Origin: an uncultured Christensenella sp.
Lineage (GTDB): Bacteria > Bacillota > Clostridia > Christensenellales > UBA1242
Assembly (NCBI GenBank): GCA_949294455.1
Contig: CASFHD010000002.1
Location: 98,579-150,673, forward strand
Direction: 5' to 3'
DNA: 52,095 nucleotides
Both the position numbers and the translations under genes were made by a program. Below are positions 43,645-51,709 of this stretch, in pieces; position 1 is the stretch's first letter; the number at the start of each line of letters is the position of its first letter. A model generated the notes under the pieces. It saw nothing but the letters and a program-made list of their open reading frames with translations. It ran no database searches and had not been told where the DNA came from.

Positions 43645-44633
43645 TAAAATATATCTCCTAATTCTTTAATTTCTTTTTCAGATAATGGAATAATTCCATT
43701 ATCTATACAATTTTTTATATTGTTATCTTCCCAGAATTGTAAAACGTTATAGTCTTTATTATAATTGACATATTCAGCATTTTGCAAATGTGGGTTATTT
43801 TTAATAAACTTCAAGTCTACTAATTCTTTTGGTGTTTCAAAATCTGCACCGACTAATCGTTCAACGATACTAGGCACGTTTAAGTTAGACGAATAATAAA
43901 ATCTTTTTTTAAAGATTTCTGTTGAGCCTAATGCTTTTTCTACATACTTTTTAACATAACTGTTACAACGTTCACGACTTGCAATTCTTGTTACTGTTGT
44001 ATAACCAAAGGGGAAAGTTGTTATGTTATATACTGGCAATCCGTCAGTTTCGGTTAATTCGTGTTTGTGTTTTGTTCTGTCAAAGAACTCTTTACTTGCT
44101 ATCTTATTTTTGAGTGTAGCCCACGAACAACACACTTTACCAGAATTGACCAGCCCTAATTGTTTGGGTGTGACACCATTTATGAGTAAATGAAAGTGTA
44201 TACAATTATCTTCGTGTCGTTCTGGAAAGCACATATAACCTAAACTGGGAAATTGTTTTTTAGTATTATCTATGTATTTTTTATAAGCATTAAAAACGTC
44301 TTCATCATTCGTTCTATCTATCTTTTCTTTATCAAAAGTTAGAGTAGCAAACCAATCAAAGTCGTTCATTTCTAGTAGCATATTCATAGCAATTTTTGTT
44401 CTACGGAGTGAAGCACCCATAGAGTTTAATACTTCACGTTTAGTGTATGTATCTATCTCACCAGTTTCTAAATCTAACTTATATCTTATGCCGTCAATAT
44501 CTATCGGACGACTTTTCTTTTCTACTTGTTCTTTATTCGATTTAAAGTATAGCGAAGTAAGTGTCTTATCTCTATAAATTCTATCTTTTTGGAACAAGTT
44601 ATAGGCAGTTTTTTGTTCTAATACGTCTATCAT
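43644..44633 (-). CDS. HUH rolling-circle replication initiator (Rep)
   Basis: Rep nicks one strand at the origin and starts rolling-circle synthesis. The 329-residue protein shows motif 1 FATLTFD (95-101), the metal motif NCIHFHLLING with H146 and H148, and motif 3 CNSYVKKYVEKA with Y226 and Y230. Two tyrosines spaced YxxxY followed by K are the arrangement of phiX174 gpA-type (superfamily 1) initiators, which cut and rejoin repeatedly. The ATG follows TAGGAG. Upstream lies a hairpin-rich region with an inverted repeat around a TTGACA, probably origin and autoregulated promoter. Confidence 0.9.
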   Translation of the reverse strand: MIDVLEQKTAYNLFQKDRIYRDKTLTSLYFKSNKEQVEKKSRPIDIDGIRYKLDLETGEIDTYTKREVLNSMGASLRRTKIAMNMLLEMNDFDWFATLTFDKEKIDRTNDEDVFNAYKKYIDNTKKQFPSLGYMCFPERHEDNCIHFHLLINGVTPKQLGLVNSGKVCCSWATLKNKIASKEFFDRTKHKHELTETDGLPVYNITTFPFGYTTVTRIASRERCNSYVKKYVEKALGSTEIFKKRFYYSSNLNVPSIVERLVGADFETPKELVDLKFIKNNPHLQNAEYVNYNKDYNVLQFWEDNNIKNCIDNGIIPLSEKEIKELGDIF

Positions 44634-44639
44634 AAAAAA

Positions 44640-44880
44640 ACTCCTATTTAATATAAAAAATATTTTTTATTCGGTTAAGTGTTACTATTGTCAAGTAGAG
44701 TAACACTCTCGCACACGGCAAGGACAAGCCTATTGCCGTTGTGCGAAAATGCTATCGTTAGTATACTTGCTTTTCTTTTCGTGGACGCCGTCCACACCTG
44801 CAAGGAACTCGTCCCTTGACCCATATTATCACTCGCCGTTGGGCAACCAAACCCCGAAACAATGTTATTGTTCTGGGTTT
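44640..44880. promoter_or_regulatory. hairpin-rich region: presumed phage origin, packaging signal and Rep promoter
   Basis: Four inverted repeats lie in 200 bases: AGTGTTACT/AGTAACACT (44678-44707), CGCACACGGCAA with its complement (44710-44745, one bulge), GTGGAC-GCC-GTCCAC (44781-44795), and a bulged hairpin at 44849-44880 overlapping the end of the upstream gene. The first encloses TTGACA (minus strand 44694-44689), the likely -35 of the Rep promoter, so Rep could bind there. Filamentous phages cluster origins and the packaging hairpin in their longest intergenic gap, and this one fits. The exact nick site cannot be named. Confidence 0.65.
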
Positions 44881-45290
44881 GTTATGCAAGAGTTTATTTC
44901 GCTTGTTCCATTGTCAAGGGCAGAAGTGCTATCGCACTCGTTGATTTTTCTTTCAGAAAAATAATCTGCTTTTTCCTTGACAAGTTCACTTCGCTTTTTG
45001 CGATTAAACAAGGTTTTAAAGAAAAGCACAAGTTTTGATTTTGGCTTATCTTCGATTTGTGTTTTTTGTTTTAGTTTCAACTTTTGTTTCTTTTTTAATG
45101 TTTGTTGATACTTCTTATCTTCTTTATCAATCTGCTTAAATGACTTTTTCATATTCTTGTATATGTATTTAGTTATCTTGTCATTAAATTTATCTGGTAC
45201 ATAATCTGCCGTGTCTAGTGTATGACTAAACGTTTCATAGTACTTGTCTAACGTTTGATTTATAAGTTTATTTTTATTAAAATTTATCAA
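44865..45290 (-). CDS. basic phage protein, 141 aa
   Basis: The TTG start follows AAAGGAG and overlaps the stop of the Zot-like gene. The product is strongly basic between residues 50 and 105 (KKKQKLKLKQK), with a short hydrophobic patch LVLFFKTLFNRKKR that could contact the membrane. It ends inside a hairpin. In filamentous phages the morphogenesis ATPase works with a partner protein; this might be the partner or a Gram-positive-specific export factor. No family recognised. Confidence 0.65.
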   Translation of the reverse strand: MINFNKNKLINQTLDKYYETFSHTLDTADYVPDKFNDKITKYIYKNMKKSFKQIDKEDKKYQQTLKKKQKLKLKQKTQIEDKPKSKLVLFFKTLFNRKKRSELVKEKADYFSERKINECDSTSALDNGTSEINSCITNPEQ

Positions 45291-46105
45291 CTTGCTTTTC
45301 TCCTTTGATAATAATTATCTGGAAATTCGTCGTCATTTTCTTCCAAATATTTAATATAGCCGTCTATTGTTTCTTCTGTTGGCGTACTTTCTTGATAGTC
45401 AAAGTCTTCTTTTAAATGACCAGCATAGAACTTTGGTTTACAACTTTGACTGTCATAACACTCAAATACGTTATAGTCTGCCGTTATTTCTTCTTCGATA
45501 TAACAATCTTTATCTTTCTTGCCACTTGCCATATATCTGTCGAATAGGCTACTATTTTCAATTTTTCGTATTTTCCACCTTAATTTTTTAACTTTGCCAT
45601 ATTCGTTATAATATACTTGCAAATTGACAATCTCTATAAATTGTGCCAACTCTCGAATATTAACGTCTATTAACATAGGTCTTTGAGTGTCTAGATAAAT
45701 GTCAAGATTATTATGTCCATGTTGTTCATACCAACGACTTTGCCATTCAGGGAAATACATTGACATACGACTATTTAAATATTTTTGTGCTTCAGTAATT
45801 CCTATACATTCGTAAGGCAAATTAAAATGAGTTTTAACAAAATTATTTTTAAACCCAAGTCTATAAGGGTTAATTCTACGGTTAAATCTAGGACTATACC
45901 TAAACTTTTTGCCAATAATATCATAGTTTGCTGAAACACAATGAATAGGTATAGTCTTTAAAGATTGAAAACCGTTTTCTTGCTTTTGTCTTATTTCATT
46001 TTGCATTTCCAAATTTCTTTGTCTATCAAACATTGTTTGCACTAGACAATGAGTCATAAAACACGTTTTGCCAGTTCGTGGGGGAGCGAAAATTATTGTT
46101 ATCAT
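45287..46105 (-). CDS. Zot/pI-like morphogenesis ATPase
   Basis: Zot-family ATPases drive extrusion of filamentous phage through the inner membrane. I place the start at the ATG at 46105, giving MITIIFAPPRTGKT, the Walker A motif at the very N-terminus as in the family; an ATG ten codons upstream is possible. The segment YECIGITEAQKYLNSRM replaces the Walker B/DEAQ region, and LDTQRPMLIDVNIRELAQFIEI is the characteristic Zot sensor region. At 272 residues it lacks the C-terminal membrane span and periplasmic part of Gram-negative Zot proteins, suiting a host with one membrane. It overlaps the end of the adhesin gene. Confidence 0.88.
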   Translation of the reverse strand: MITIIFAPPRTGKTCFMTHCLVQTMFDRQRNLEMQNEIRQKQENGFQSLKTIPIHCVSANYDIIGKKFRYSPRFNRRINPYRLGFKNNFVKTHFNLPYECIGITEAQKYLNSRMSMYFPEWQSRWYEQHGHNNLDIYLDTQRPMLIDVNIRELAQFIEIVNLQVYYNEYGKVKKLRWKIRKIENSSLFDRYMASGKKDKDCYIEEEITADYNVFECYDSQSCKPKFYAGHLKEDFDYQESTPTEETIDGYIKYLEENDDEFPDNYYQRRKAS

Positions 46106-46109
46106 AAGA

Positions 46110-48089
46110 TTAAAATACCCAATTCCTATGTACATTTAATCGATTAAAATTACCAGATTGAAAATAAACATTAGAACTATCAAAACTATAATAATTAAAA
46201 GTACAAGAATCTATTCGTATAATAAAATCAAATGTCAAAGTTTTAGTTAAATCATGTTTATATTCAAATTTTAATCTCAATACAAAATTTGAAAGATTAA
46301 AACTATTAATTTTAACTTTGTCATTATTTGAAACTACATTTTCAACAAAATAAAGTTTAGAAGAATTAAAACTATAATTTACATCAAAAGTAATCTGTCC
46401 TCCAAAACTAACATCACTTGTTAAAGCAAAATCAGCAGTACCAGAAAAATCAATAGTATATGCACCAGTATAGTTGTCTATATAAATAGGAGAAATAAGT
46501 ATATTACTTAAATTCTTATTAAATGATATTTCTGATAAATTTGGAGTATTATAAATTACACCATTAATCGACCAACCAGTAATTAATTTATCTTTATTAG
46601 TTTCAAATGGATTATTAGTTATAAAATCAAATTCTTGACTTGGATCATAAGAAAAAGTTTTTGATGTAGTTTCGTCTTGAAATGTAACATAATTAGGTGA
46701 TATAAATTTCGCTATAAAAGTAGTATTTTCTGTAATAGGATAAATAGAAACATCAATAGTAGTATTTCCATCTAGTGTCCAGCCCCTAAATATCATATCA
46801 GAATATACTGGAGAACTTCCTAAAACTCCCGACATATCAACATGAGAATTTTCTTCAACTTTTTGACTATCATATACAACTCTAGTAGACACATCATCAA
46901 CAACAGTATAATAAATAAATTCAACATCGTAAATATAAGTTAAGTCAGCAACAAAAATTGTATTTGAAGTTATTTGATAAGTCGATAAATCTACAATTTC
47001 TTCATTAACAGCCCAGCCATTAAATTTTACATAATCAGTATCTGCAGGGTTAGTAATATTTAACAATGAATTTTTTTCTACAACTTGAATATTATATATA
47101 TCTTCGTTATATTCAAAGATTGCTACACATTTATCATTTAATTGTAAATTAACAATAAATGTTTGTAAATATGATAAATTTTCAGTTAATTTACTGATTT
47201 TATTATTTAATCTTAAAATATTATCATTTTTTTCTTCCAATGTGATATTTAATTCATCAATAGTCGAATTTAATGACCTTACTTTTTCATTTAAAACATC
47301 TCGAGTAGCTTCTAAATAATCAAGACTTGTATTCAAATTTTGTATTTCTATCAAATTCTGTTCTATATCATCTTCCAATGTAGAAATTTTATTATAATAT
47401 TCATTTTTTAATTGTTCAGTCGATGTAAGTCTTTCTTCTAAATTATCAATTTCCAAATTTAAAGAAACAATTTGCCTTTGTTTATCCGCAATATTTGTTT
47501 CTAAAATTTCAATTTCTGAACTTAAATTTGAATTATCATTTTGTAAATTGTTAAGTTGACTTTGTAAATTATTAACTTGATTATTAAGTTCTATAATTTC
47601 ATTTGTTTTATCTTGAATAGAACTTTTTAAAGTAGAAATTTGTAAATTTAAACTTTCAATTATTAACTCTTTATTAGCAATTTCATCTTGTAAATTATCC
47701 ACTTGTGTTTGTAATAAAGATTTATCACTTGTTAAAGAATTAATAGTTAGTTCGTTTTCATTTTTAATACTTGTAAGATTATCAACTTGAGTTTGATAAT
47801 CTTTATTAGTATTAGTCAACATAGTAATTTCGTCATTTAAAGTATTTACTTGTATGTAATATTCGTCAACTAAATCTTTATAATATTTAACTTGACCAGT
47901 TAATTCAGTTTCAGTTTTACAACCGTCTTCGTAACCTTTATCATAACTATTTTGTAATTCCTCTTGGGTGTAATATTTACTATTGTCAACAGTACCTTTT
48001 ATGGCTGGCCAAAAGCAATATAATAATATTGCTGTTAGACCAACAATAAGCACAGATACTATACTAATAATCGTTGCTTTTAATTTCAT
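46110..48089 (-). CDS. membrane-anchored coiled-coil adhesin with InlB-like repeats
   Basis: An N-terminal membrane span (residues 6-29) is followed by a long coiled coil at about residues 65-320, with repeated NLQ/LNN/TLK heptads. Residues 325-560 hold three beta-grasp-type repeats of the InlB B-repeat (Flg_new) kind: VKFNGWAVNEEIVDLSTYQITSNTIFVADL, FRGWTLDGNTTIDVSIYPITENTTFIAKF and a third ending ITGWSING. The last 100 residues are beta-rich. It occupies the place of pIII (adsorption/tip protein) between minor structural genes and the ATPase, so host recognition is the likely role. The ATG follows GGGGGTG. Confidence 0.75.
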   Translation of the reverse strand: MKLKATIISIVSVLIVGLTAILLYCFWPAIKGTVDNSKYYTQEELQNSYDKGYEDGCKTETELTGQVKYYKDLVDEYYIQVNTLNDEITMLTNTNKDYQTQVDNLTSIKNENELTINSLTSDKSLLQTQVDNLQDEIANKELIIESLNLQISTLKSSIQDKTNEIIELNNQVNNLQSQLNNLQNDNSNLSSEIEILETNIADKQRQIVSLNLEIDNLEERLTSTEQLKNEYYNKISTLEDDIEQNLIEIQNLNTSLDYLEATRDVLNEKVRSLNSTIDELNITLEEKNDNILRLNNKISKLTENLSYLQTFIVNLQLNDKCVAIFEYNEDIYNIQVVEKNSLLNITNPADTDYVKFNGWAVNEEIVDLSTYQITSNTIFVADLTYIYDVEFIYYTVVDDVSTRVVYDSQKVEENSHVDMSGVLGSSPVYSDMIFRGWTLDGNTTIDVSIYPITENTTFIAKFISPNYVTFQDETTSKTFSYDPSQEFDFITNNPFETNKDKLITGWSINGVIYNTPNLSEISFNKNLSNILISPIYIDNYTGAYTIDFSGTADFALTSDVSFGGQITFDVNYSFNSSKLYFVENVVSNNDKVKINSFNLSNFVLRLKFEYKHDLTKTLTFDFIIRIDSCTFNYYSFDSSNVYFQSGNFNRLNVHRNWVF

Positions 48090-48092
48090 AGG

Positions 48093-48605
48093 TTACACCC
48101 CCTTTGTAACAACTTGTAAAACAGCACCGTTTATTTCCATATAAGCATTTAAGTATGATACTGAATTATCAACGTTTGTAATAGTAGTTGTTACTTTGGT
48201 TGCACTTGCTAGATACTCAACAACAAAGTGAATATCAGCAGTTGTTATTTCTTCACCGTTTAAGTCATAAAATTTTAATGATAAATCACCATTTATACGA
48301 CCAGCAGTTTGAACAACGTTGTTTAATGGTTGTCCGTTGAAGAATAATGTATAATCTTCTTTTGTGCCGTCAAATTGTTGAGAACCAAAAGTAGATATGT
48401 TTTTATAAGTTGTATAATCTTCTGTATCGAAGTCAATAGTGCCGTAATCAAACTTTGAAAATTCTTCATAATCTCCGTGTGTCTGATAACTTATAACACT
48501 ACCATATTCACCAGATTTAACACTAAACAAATCAACTAATTCGATAGTGCAGAAAACACCGACAATAATTAAAATAAAACATATTATATATGAGTACCAT
48601 TTCAT
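48093..48605 (-). CDS. single-span phage surface protein, 170 aa
   Basis: A signal-anchor span (residues 4-26) precedes a beta-rich exported domain (TIDFDTEDYTTYKNISTFGSQQ, then NGDLSLKFYDLNGEE). No cysteines are present after the span. The start overlaps the stop of the 421-residue gene by one base. By position it is a minor virion or assembly protein. No family recognised. Confidence 0.68.
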   Translation of the reverse strand: MKWYSYIICFILIIVGVFCTIELVDLFSVKSGEYGSVISYQTHGDYEEFSKFDYGTIDFDTEDYTTYKNISTFGSQQFDGTKEDYTLFFNGQPLNNVVQTAGRINGDLSLKFYDLNGEEITTADIHFVVEYLASATKVTTTITNVDNSVSYLNAYMEINGAVLQVVTKGV

Positions 48606-49870
48606 TATACAGCCACCCCCGAATTAGTATTAACAAGTTTTATGTTTGTCAAGTAAATATCGGCACTTGTCAAGCCAGTATCTTTTAATGAACCTACCAT
48701 AAGTCTAAAATCTCTTTGTGTAGAACTAGTAATTGTTAAAGAACTAACTTCTATACCATTAAGAGCATAATAGTCAAAACCAAGAACATTTACGTCTAAA
48801 TTAGATACATTAAAAGTAATATTTATTTCTATATCTTCATAATCTTTTATTTCGTTAATAAAAGAAGTTGGAAGTATATAGTAGAAGCCATTGTCAATTT
48901 GACTATATCTTGCTTCAAAGTTTTGTTCTGTCAACTCAAATGTTGTAGTTGCTTTCCAATAATTAACATTGTCTGTTAAACCAGTTATATTGTAATTGCT
49001 ATCACCAGCAACAGAACCAAAGATTGATTGTTTATACCAAGCCATACCACGATTATCGAAGTGTGTTGACATTGTAAAATAACTGTTGATTAAACTATTT
49101 GAAGTATTGCCACCAACTGGTTCGCCTTTAAATTGTCCGTGTTCTTCATCATATTCATAAATATGTAAGAAGTCGCCTAAATCAATAAGTGAAATAACAC
49201 CGTCGCCAGTTCCGTTTGAACAAGATTTAATTATTTGTTTTACTTTTAACAACAAATCTTCAAAAGTATAATTATATGTTTTTGTTTCAAAATTATAAGC
49301 TTTTGTACCATAATCATAACCAGTCCATAAACCAGTAAATGTATGACCAACAGCTTTTAAGAAACTAAAACTTTTTGTAGTAACTGAATATCGACCATCA
49401 AGAGCAACACCGTAAGTATCACCGTCAATATCAATAACCATTTTGTCTCCCCATTCATAAACGTGTCCAGTTTCAAATGAAGTGTTATCGAAACTATCAT
49501 AATACCAAACATTACTTTTTTCATTTGTTGTTGGGTTAGTGTATTGGACTATATTACCGTCTTTGTCCCAAACCATTTGGAAGCCACGAGCATAAATACC
49601 TTGTTTTGAAACACCACTATATGCATTTACTCTAAATTCTACAACTTCAAAACCAGTCCCATTTTTATTTGAATAATAATTTGCTTCGAGTACTGGTTTT
49701 TCTTCGCCAGTTAATGGGTCGGTTACCGTTGTTGCATAAGCAGACGTAATAGCAGTTGGCATTTTGTCCTTACCTAAAGTATTAAAATATAGCAATAAGC
49801 AAGACATTAAAACAGCAATAACAGTTACAAAAATTAACATACCATTTGCAATTTTCTTTGCTATCTCCAT
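48605..49870 (-). CDS. membrane-anchored phage structural protein, 421 aa
   Basis: One N-terminal span (residues 9-31) is followed by about 390 exported residues rich in Thr, Asn, Tyr and Gly (VEFRVNAYSGVSKQGIYARGFQMVWDKDGNIV, YEWGDKMVIDIDGDTYG). The composition suggests a beta-sandwich surface domain. The ATG follows AAGGAG. It is the first gene after the central terminator and heads the minor-structural block with the 170- and 659-residue genes. Confidence 0.7.
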   Translation of the reverse strand: MEIAKKIANGMLIFVTVIAVLMSCLLLYFNTLGKDKMPTAITSAYATTVTDPLTGEEKPVLEANYYSNKNGTGFEVVEFRVNAYSGVSKQGIYARGFQMVWDKDGNIVQYTNPTTNEKSNVWYYDSFDNTSFETGHVYEWGDKMVIDIDGDTYGVALDGRYSVTTKSFSFLKAVGHTFTGLWTGYDYGTKAYNFETKTYNYTFEDLLLKVKQIIKSCSNGTGDGVISLIDLGDFLHIYEYDEEHGQFKGEPVGGNTSNSLINSYFTMSTHFDNRGMAWYKQSIFGSVAGDSNYNITGLTDNVNYWKATTTFELTEQNFEARYSQIDNGFYYILPTSFINEIKDYEDIEINITFNVSNLDVNVLGFDYYALNGIEVSSLTITSSTQRDFRLMVGSLKDTGLTSADIYLTNIKLVNTNSGVAV

Positions 49871-49901
49871 AATATTCTCCTTATAAATTTTCTAAAAAAT
49901 A

Positions 49902-49942
49902 AAAAGCACTAAACAAGAACATTAGTCTTAAATAGTGCTTTT
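49902..49942 (-). terminator. central terminator between coat and minor structural genes
   Basis: AAAAGCACTA at 49902-49911 pairs with TAGTGCTTTT at 49933-49942; on the minus strand it is followed by a T-rich run. In Ff phages a terminator at the same place, after the major coat gene, gives excess coat and ssDNA-binding protein. Confidence 0.82.
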
Positions 49943-49944
49943 AA

Positions 49945-50103
49945 TTACAATATTCCATTCCAGCCAAAGAAATTAAGTGCATCGGCTAACCAGTTAAAGG
50001 CTATACCTATATACTCAAAAACTTTGCCTAGTATTGATAACGGCCAAGTTCCTAAAAGTACTACCAAAACAATTATTAAAATTGTAAATAATAAGTTCTT
50101 CAT
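49945..50103 (-). CDS. small hydrophobic protein, 52 aa (candidate coat protein)
   Basis: The frame reads MKNLLFTILIIVLVVLLGTW then PLSILGKVFEYIGIAFNWLADALNFFGWNGIL. An N-terminal span of about 18 residues is followed by an amphipathic, aromatic helix. Size, position directly upstream of the central terminator and high hydrophobicity match filamentous phage coat proteins (about 50 residues). An AAGGG ribosome site lies upstream. The 69-residue protein before it is the alternative major coat. Confidence 0.65.
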   Translation of the reverse strand: MKNLLFTILIIVLVVLLGTWPLSILGKVFEYIGIAFNWLADALNFFGWNGIL

Positions 50104-50118
50104 AAAACATAGCCCTTA

Positions 50119-50328
50119 TTATGCAATAGGTGTTTCAGTAATAGTTTCGGCTACTTGTTCTACTGCTTCTTCGATTACTGGTGCATTATTGCCAAACCAT
50201 TCACAAACCTGTTCGCCGAAAGTTAGACCATTGACAGCACAACCAATACCAACAGTAATACAGAATATTGCAACTGCACCAATAAGACCTAAAATGATAC
50301 CTAAAATCAATTTGCCATTTCCGTACAT
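50119..50328 (-). CDS. small single-span protein, 69 aa (candidate major coat protein)
   Basis: Residues 6-36 are hydrophobic and glycine-rich (LILGIILGLIGAVAIFCITVGIGCAV). The C-terminal half is acidic, APVIEEAVEQVAETITETPIA. Filamentous coat proteins pair a hydrophobic helix with an acidic N-terminus and basic C-terminus; here the polarity is reversed, so it may instead be a membrane accessory. A strong AAGGAG site precedes the ATG, suggesting high expression. Confidence 0.65.
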   Translation of the reverse strand: MYGNGKLILGIILGLIGAVAIFCITVGIGCAVNGLTFGEQVCEWFGNNAPVIEEAVEQVAETITETPIA

Positions 50329-50339
50329 ATATTATCTCC

Positions 50340-50654
50340 TTATTTAGTTTCTTTGAGTTCTACGGACATGGGTTTTGCACCATAATTTGATACTTCGTAT
50401 CTTACAACAACTGGGGAATAAGCAACTACTTTATCGTATACTTCTTTATTTGATTTGTACTCTAATACTGTTGATTGTGCAAAGCCTTTATCTTTTGAAA
50501 AATCTTCGCCAGATACAACCTTTAAAATATATCTATCTGGTTGTGCTGGAACAATACGTCCGTCAGAACTCTTGAACTCGTCTGTTTTTTCCTTGAAGAT
50601 TTTTTCTAAAACTACACCGTCTTCTTTAATCATTCTTTTAATATTTCCTGCCAT
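50340..50654 (-). CDS. candidate phage ssDNA-binding protein, 104 aa
   Basis: The short beta-rich sequence (GRIVPAQPDRYILKVVSGEDF, then VVAYSPVVVRYEVSNYGAKPMSVEL) could form an OB-like fold. It is the size of gpV-like proteins (about 90-110 residues) that coat ssDNA before packaging. It precedes the two coat candidates, as gpV precedes gVII/gIX/gVIII in Ff phages. The ATG follows AAAGGAG. Function is inferred from size, fold tendency and place, not from a recognised motif. Confidence 0.6.
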   Translation of the reverse strand: MAGNIKRMIKEDGVVLEKIFKEKTDEFKSSDGRIVPAQPDRYILKVVSGEDFSKDKGFAQSTVLEYKSNKEVYDKVVAYSPVVVRYEVSNYGAKPMSVELKETK

Positions 50655-50804
50655 AATATTTTCTCCTTTATACTTTTATTCTTTTTTGGCTTTTTGTCTT
50701 GTTTTACCGGCTTGAATGTACCGATTGTGTGCCTACTACTACGTTCATAGGGCTTATACATTTATTCAGTTGTGATTGTGTGTGAAGAAGACCAAAAGCA
50801 ATTT

Positions 50805-50822
50805 TTGGACGACGTCGACACT
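50805..50822. repeat. second copy of the palindromic origin-like motif
   Basis: TTGGACGACGTCGACACT matches 14 of 18 bases of the GTGGACGCCGTCCACACC motif at 44781-44798 in the same orientation, in otherwise AT-rich phage DNA. Both contain small palindromes. The pair could be Rep or regulator sites. Confidence 0.45.
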
Positions 50823-50849
50823 AATTTGTAATTTTTTTAACCATAAGGG

Positions 50850-50878
50850 TTGACATTTATATTTGAATTGTATATAAT
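50850..50878 (+). promoter_or_regulatory. perfect consensus promoter opposing the phage genes
   Basis: TTGACA at 50850-50855, 17 bases, TATAAT at 50873-50878: an exact sigma-A consensus. It is the only strong plus-strand promoter in the prophage and starts a transcript at 50885. Confidence 0.88.
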
Positions 50879-50884
50879 ACTTTT

Positions 50885-50972
50885 AGAACGTTGGAAGAAA
50901 AACGAATTAAGTTTCGGTGTTCCGTAATCACAACCAATGCAATTATGCTCGTGATGTGTCGTTCTTTTTTTT
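50885..50972 (+). ncRNA. predicted 88-nt structured phage RNA
   Basis: From the predicted start, AGAACG (50885-50890) pairs exactly with CGTTCT (50960-50965), which runs into eight T residues, so the outer helix doubles as terminator stem. Inside are two more stems: GGAA/TTCC enclosing CGAA/TTCG, and ATCAC/GTGAT, giving a three-way junction. No frame of length is present. It lies opposite the intergenic mRNA between the 101- and 104-residue genes. It could be an antisense regulator, or an RNA-polymerase-made primer for complementary-strand synthesis as in Ff phages. Confidence 0.75.
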
Positions 50973-50976
50973 ATTA

Positions 50977-51282
50977 CTATTTTTTATAACGGTTGATTTT
51001 TTCTTTGTCTTTCTTGGAGAAAAACCAGCCGTTTTCTTTTTTCTTAAACTTATTTACTTTTGCACGTTCAGACTTTGGACGGAAGTATGCAGTTCTTTTA
51101 TCTGCTGGGTTAGGGTTTTTCTCTAACTTAATATTTTTCACGTTGTCTGTAATAGGGGAATGAGTTAAACCGATAAATTTATAATCATTACCAACTTTTG
51201 CATATATGTATGCTGGGTGTCTGGTGTCTTTATTTTTTCTAAACTCATTCTTTGCAATTTCTTTTTGTCTTTTAACTTTCAA
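50977..51282 (-). CDS. basic phage protein, 101 aa
   Basis: The TTG start lies 11 bases after AAGGAG. The protein is lysine-rich throughout, with a compact central segment HPAYIYAKVGNDYKFIGLTHS and a C-terminal tail of alternating Lys/Phe/Trp. I have an impression that this HPxYIYxKxGxxYKFIGLTHS pattern recurs in Clostridia mobile elements, but cannot name the family. Nucleic-acid binding is likely from charge. Confidence 0.68.
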   Translation of the reverse strand: MKVKRQKEIAKNEFRKNKDTRHPAYIYAKVGNDYKFIGLTHSPITDNVKNIKLEKNPNPADKRTAYFRPKSERAKVNKFKKKENGWFFSKKDKEKINRYKK

Positions 51283-51296
51283 ATATATGTATCTCC

Positions 51297-51698
51297 TTAA
51301 CGTCTTTTAGTTTTTTTCTTTGGTTTTGCCTTTTGACTTTCTCTAACCATTGAAGCATATTCACGACCAATTAAGTGTTTATACGTGTTGTGAATTTTTT
51401 GACCAGACCATTTGTCAACATTTTTCTTACCATAAATCTTTGATAAGAATTTTGCTTGGTCGTCATAATAGCATCTAAAATTACCACTATCAACTAGGTT
51501 AGCACCTTTGTGATAATCTCCACCGTAACCACGATAACGTCCCCAGCCACTTTCAGCATCTTGCTTCATATTCGTTACAGTACTACGACCATAACCAGTC
51601 GCAGACGGAGAATATCTATGTTTAATTTCTCCACGAATTAAAGATTTTGCCTTTGAAGTTGTTGACTTTGGCTTATATGCTTTTCTAACATTTACCAT
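51297..51698 (-). CDS. basic phage protein, 133 aa
   Basis: Basic at both ends (KPKSTTSKAKSLIRGEIKHR, then KAKPKKKTKRR), with a Gly/Tyr-rich middle (GWGRYRGYGGDYHKGANLVDSGNFRCYYDDQ). One cysteine, no membrane span. The ATG follows GGAG. It is in the leading block of three basic proteins, so a DNA-binding or early regulatory role is plausible. No family recognised. Confidence 0.7.
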   Translation of the reverse strand: MVNVRKAYKPKSTTSKAKSLIRGEIKHRYSPSATGYGRSTVTNMKQDAESGWGRYRGYGGDYHKGANLVDSGNFRCYYDDQAKFLSKIYGKKNVDKWSGQKIHNTYKHLIGREYASMVRESQKAKPKKKTKRR

Positions 51699-51709
51699 AC
51701 GTTTTTCTC

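Noticed and set aside
50630..50761. 43-codon basic frame on the minus strand (MYKPYERSSRHTIGTFKPV...)
   Set aside because: It lacks a ribosome site and overlaps the start of the 104-residue gene, whose own ribosome site lies inside it. It could be real only if conserved in related phages.
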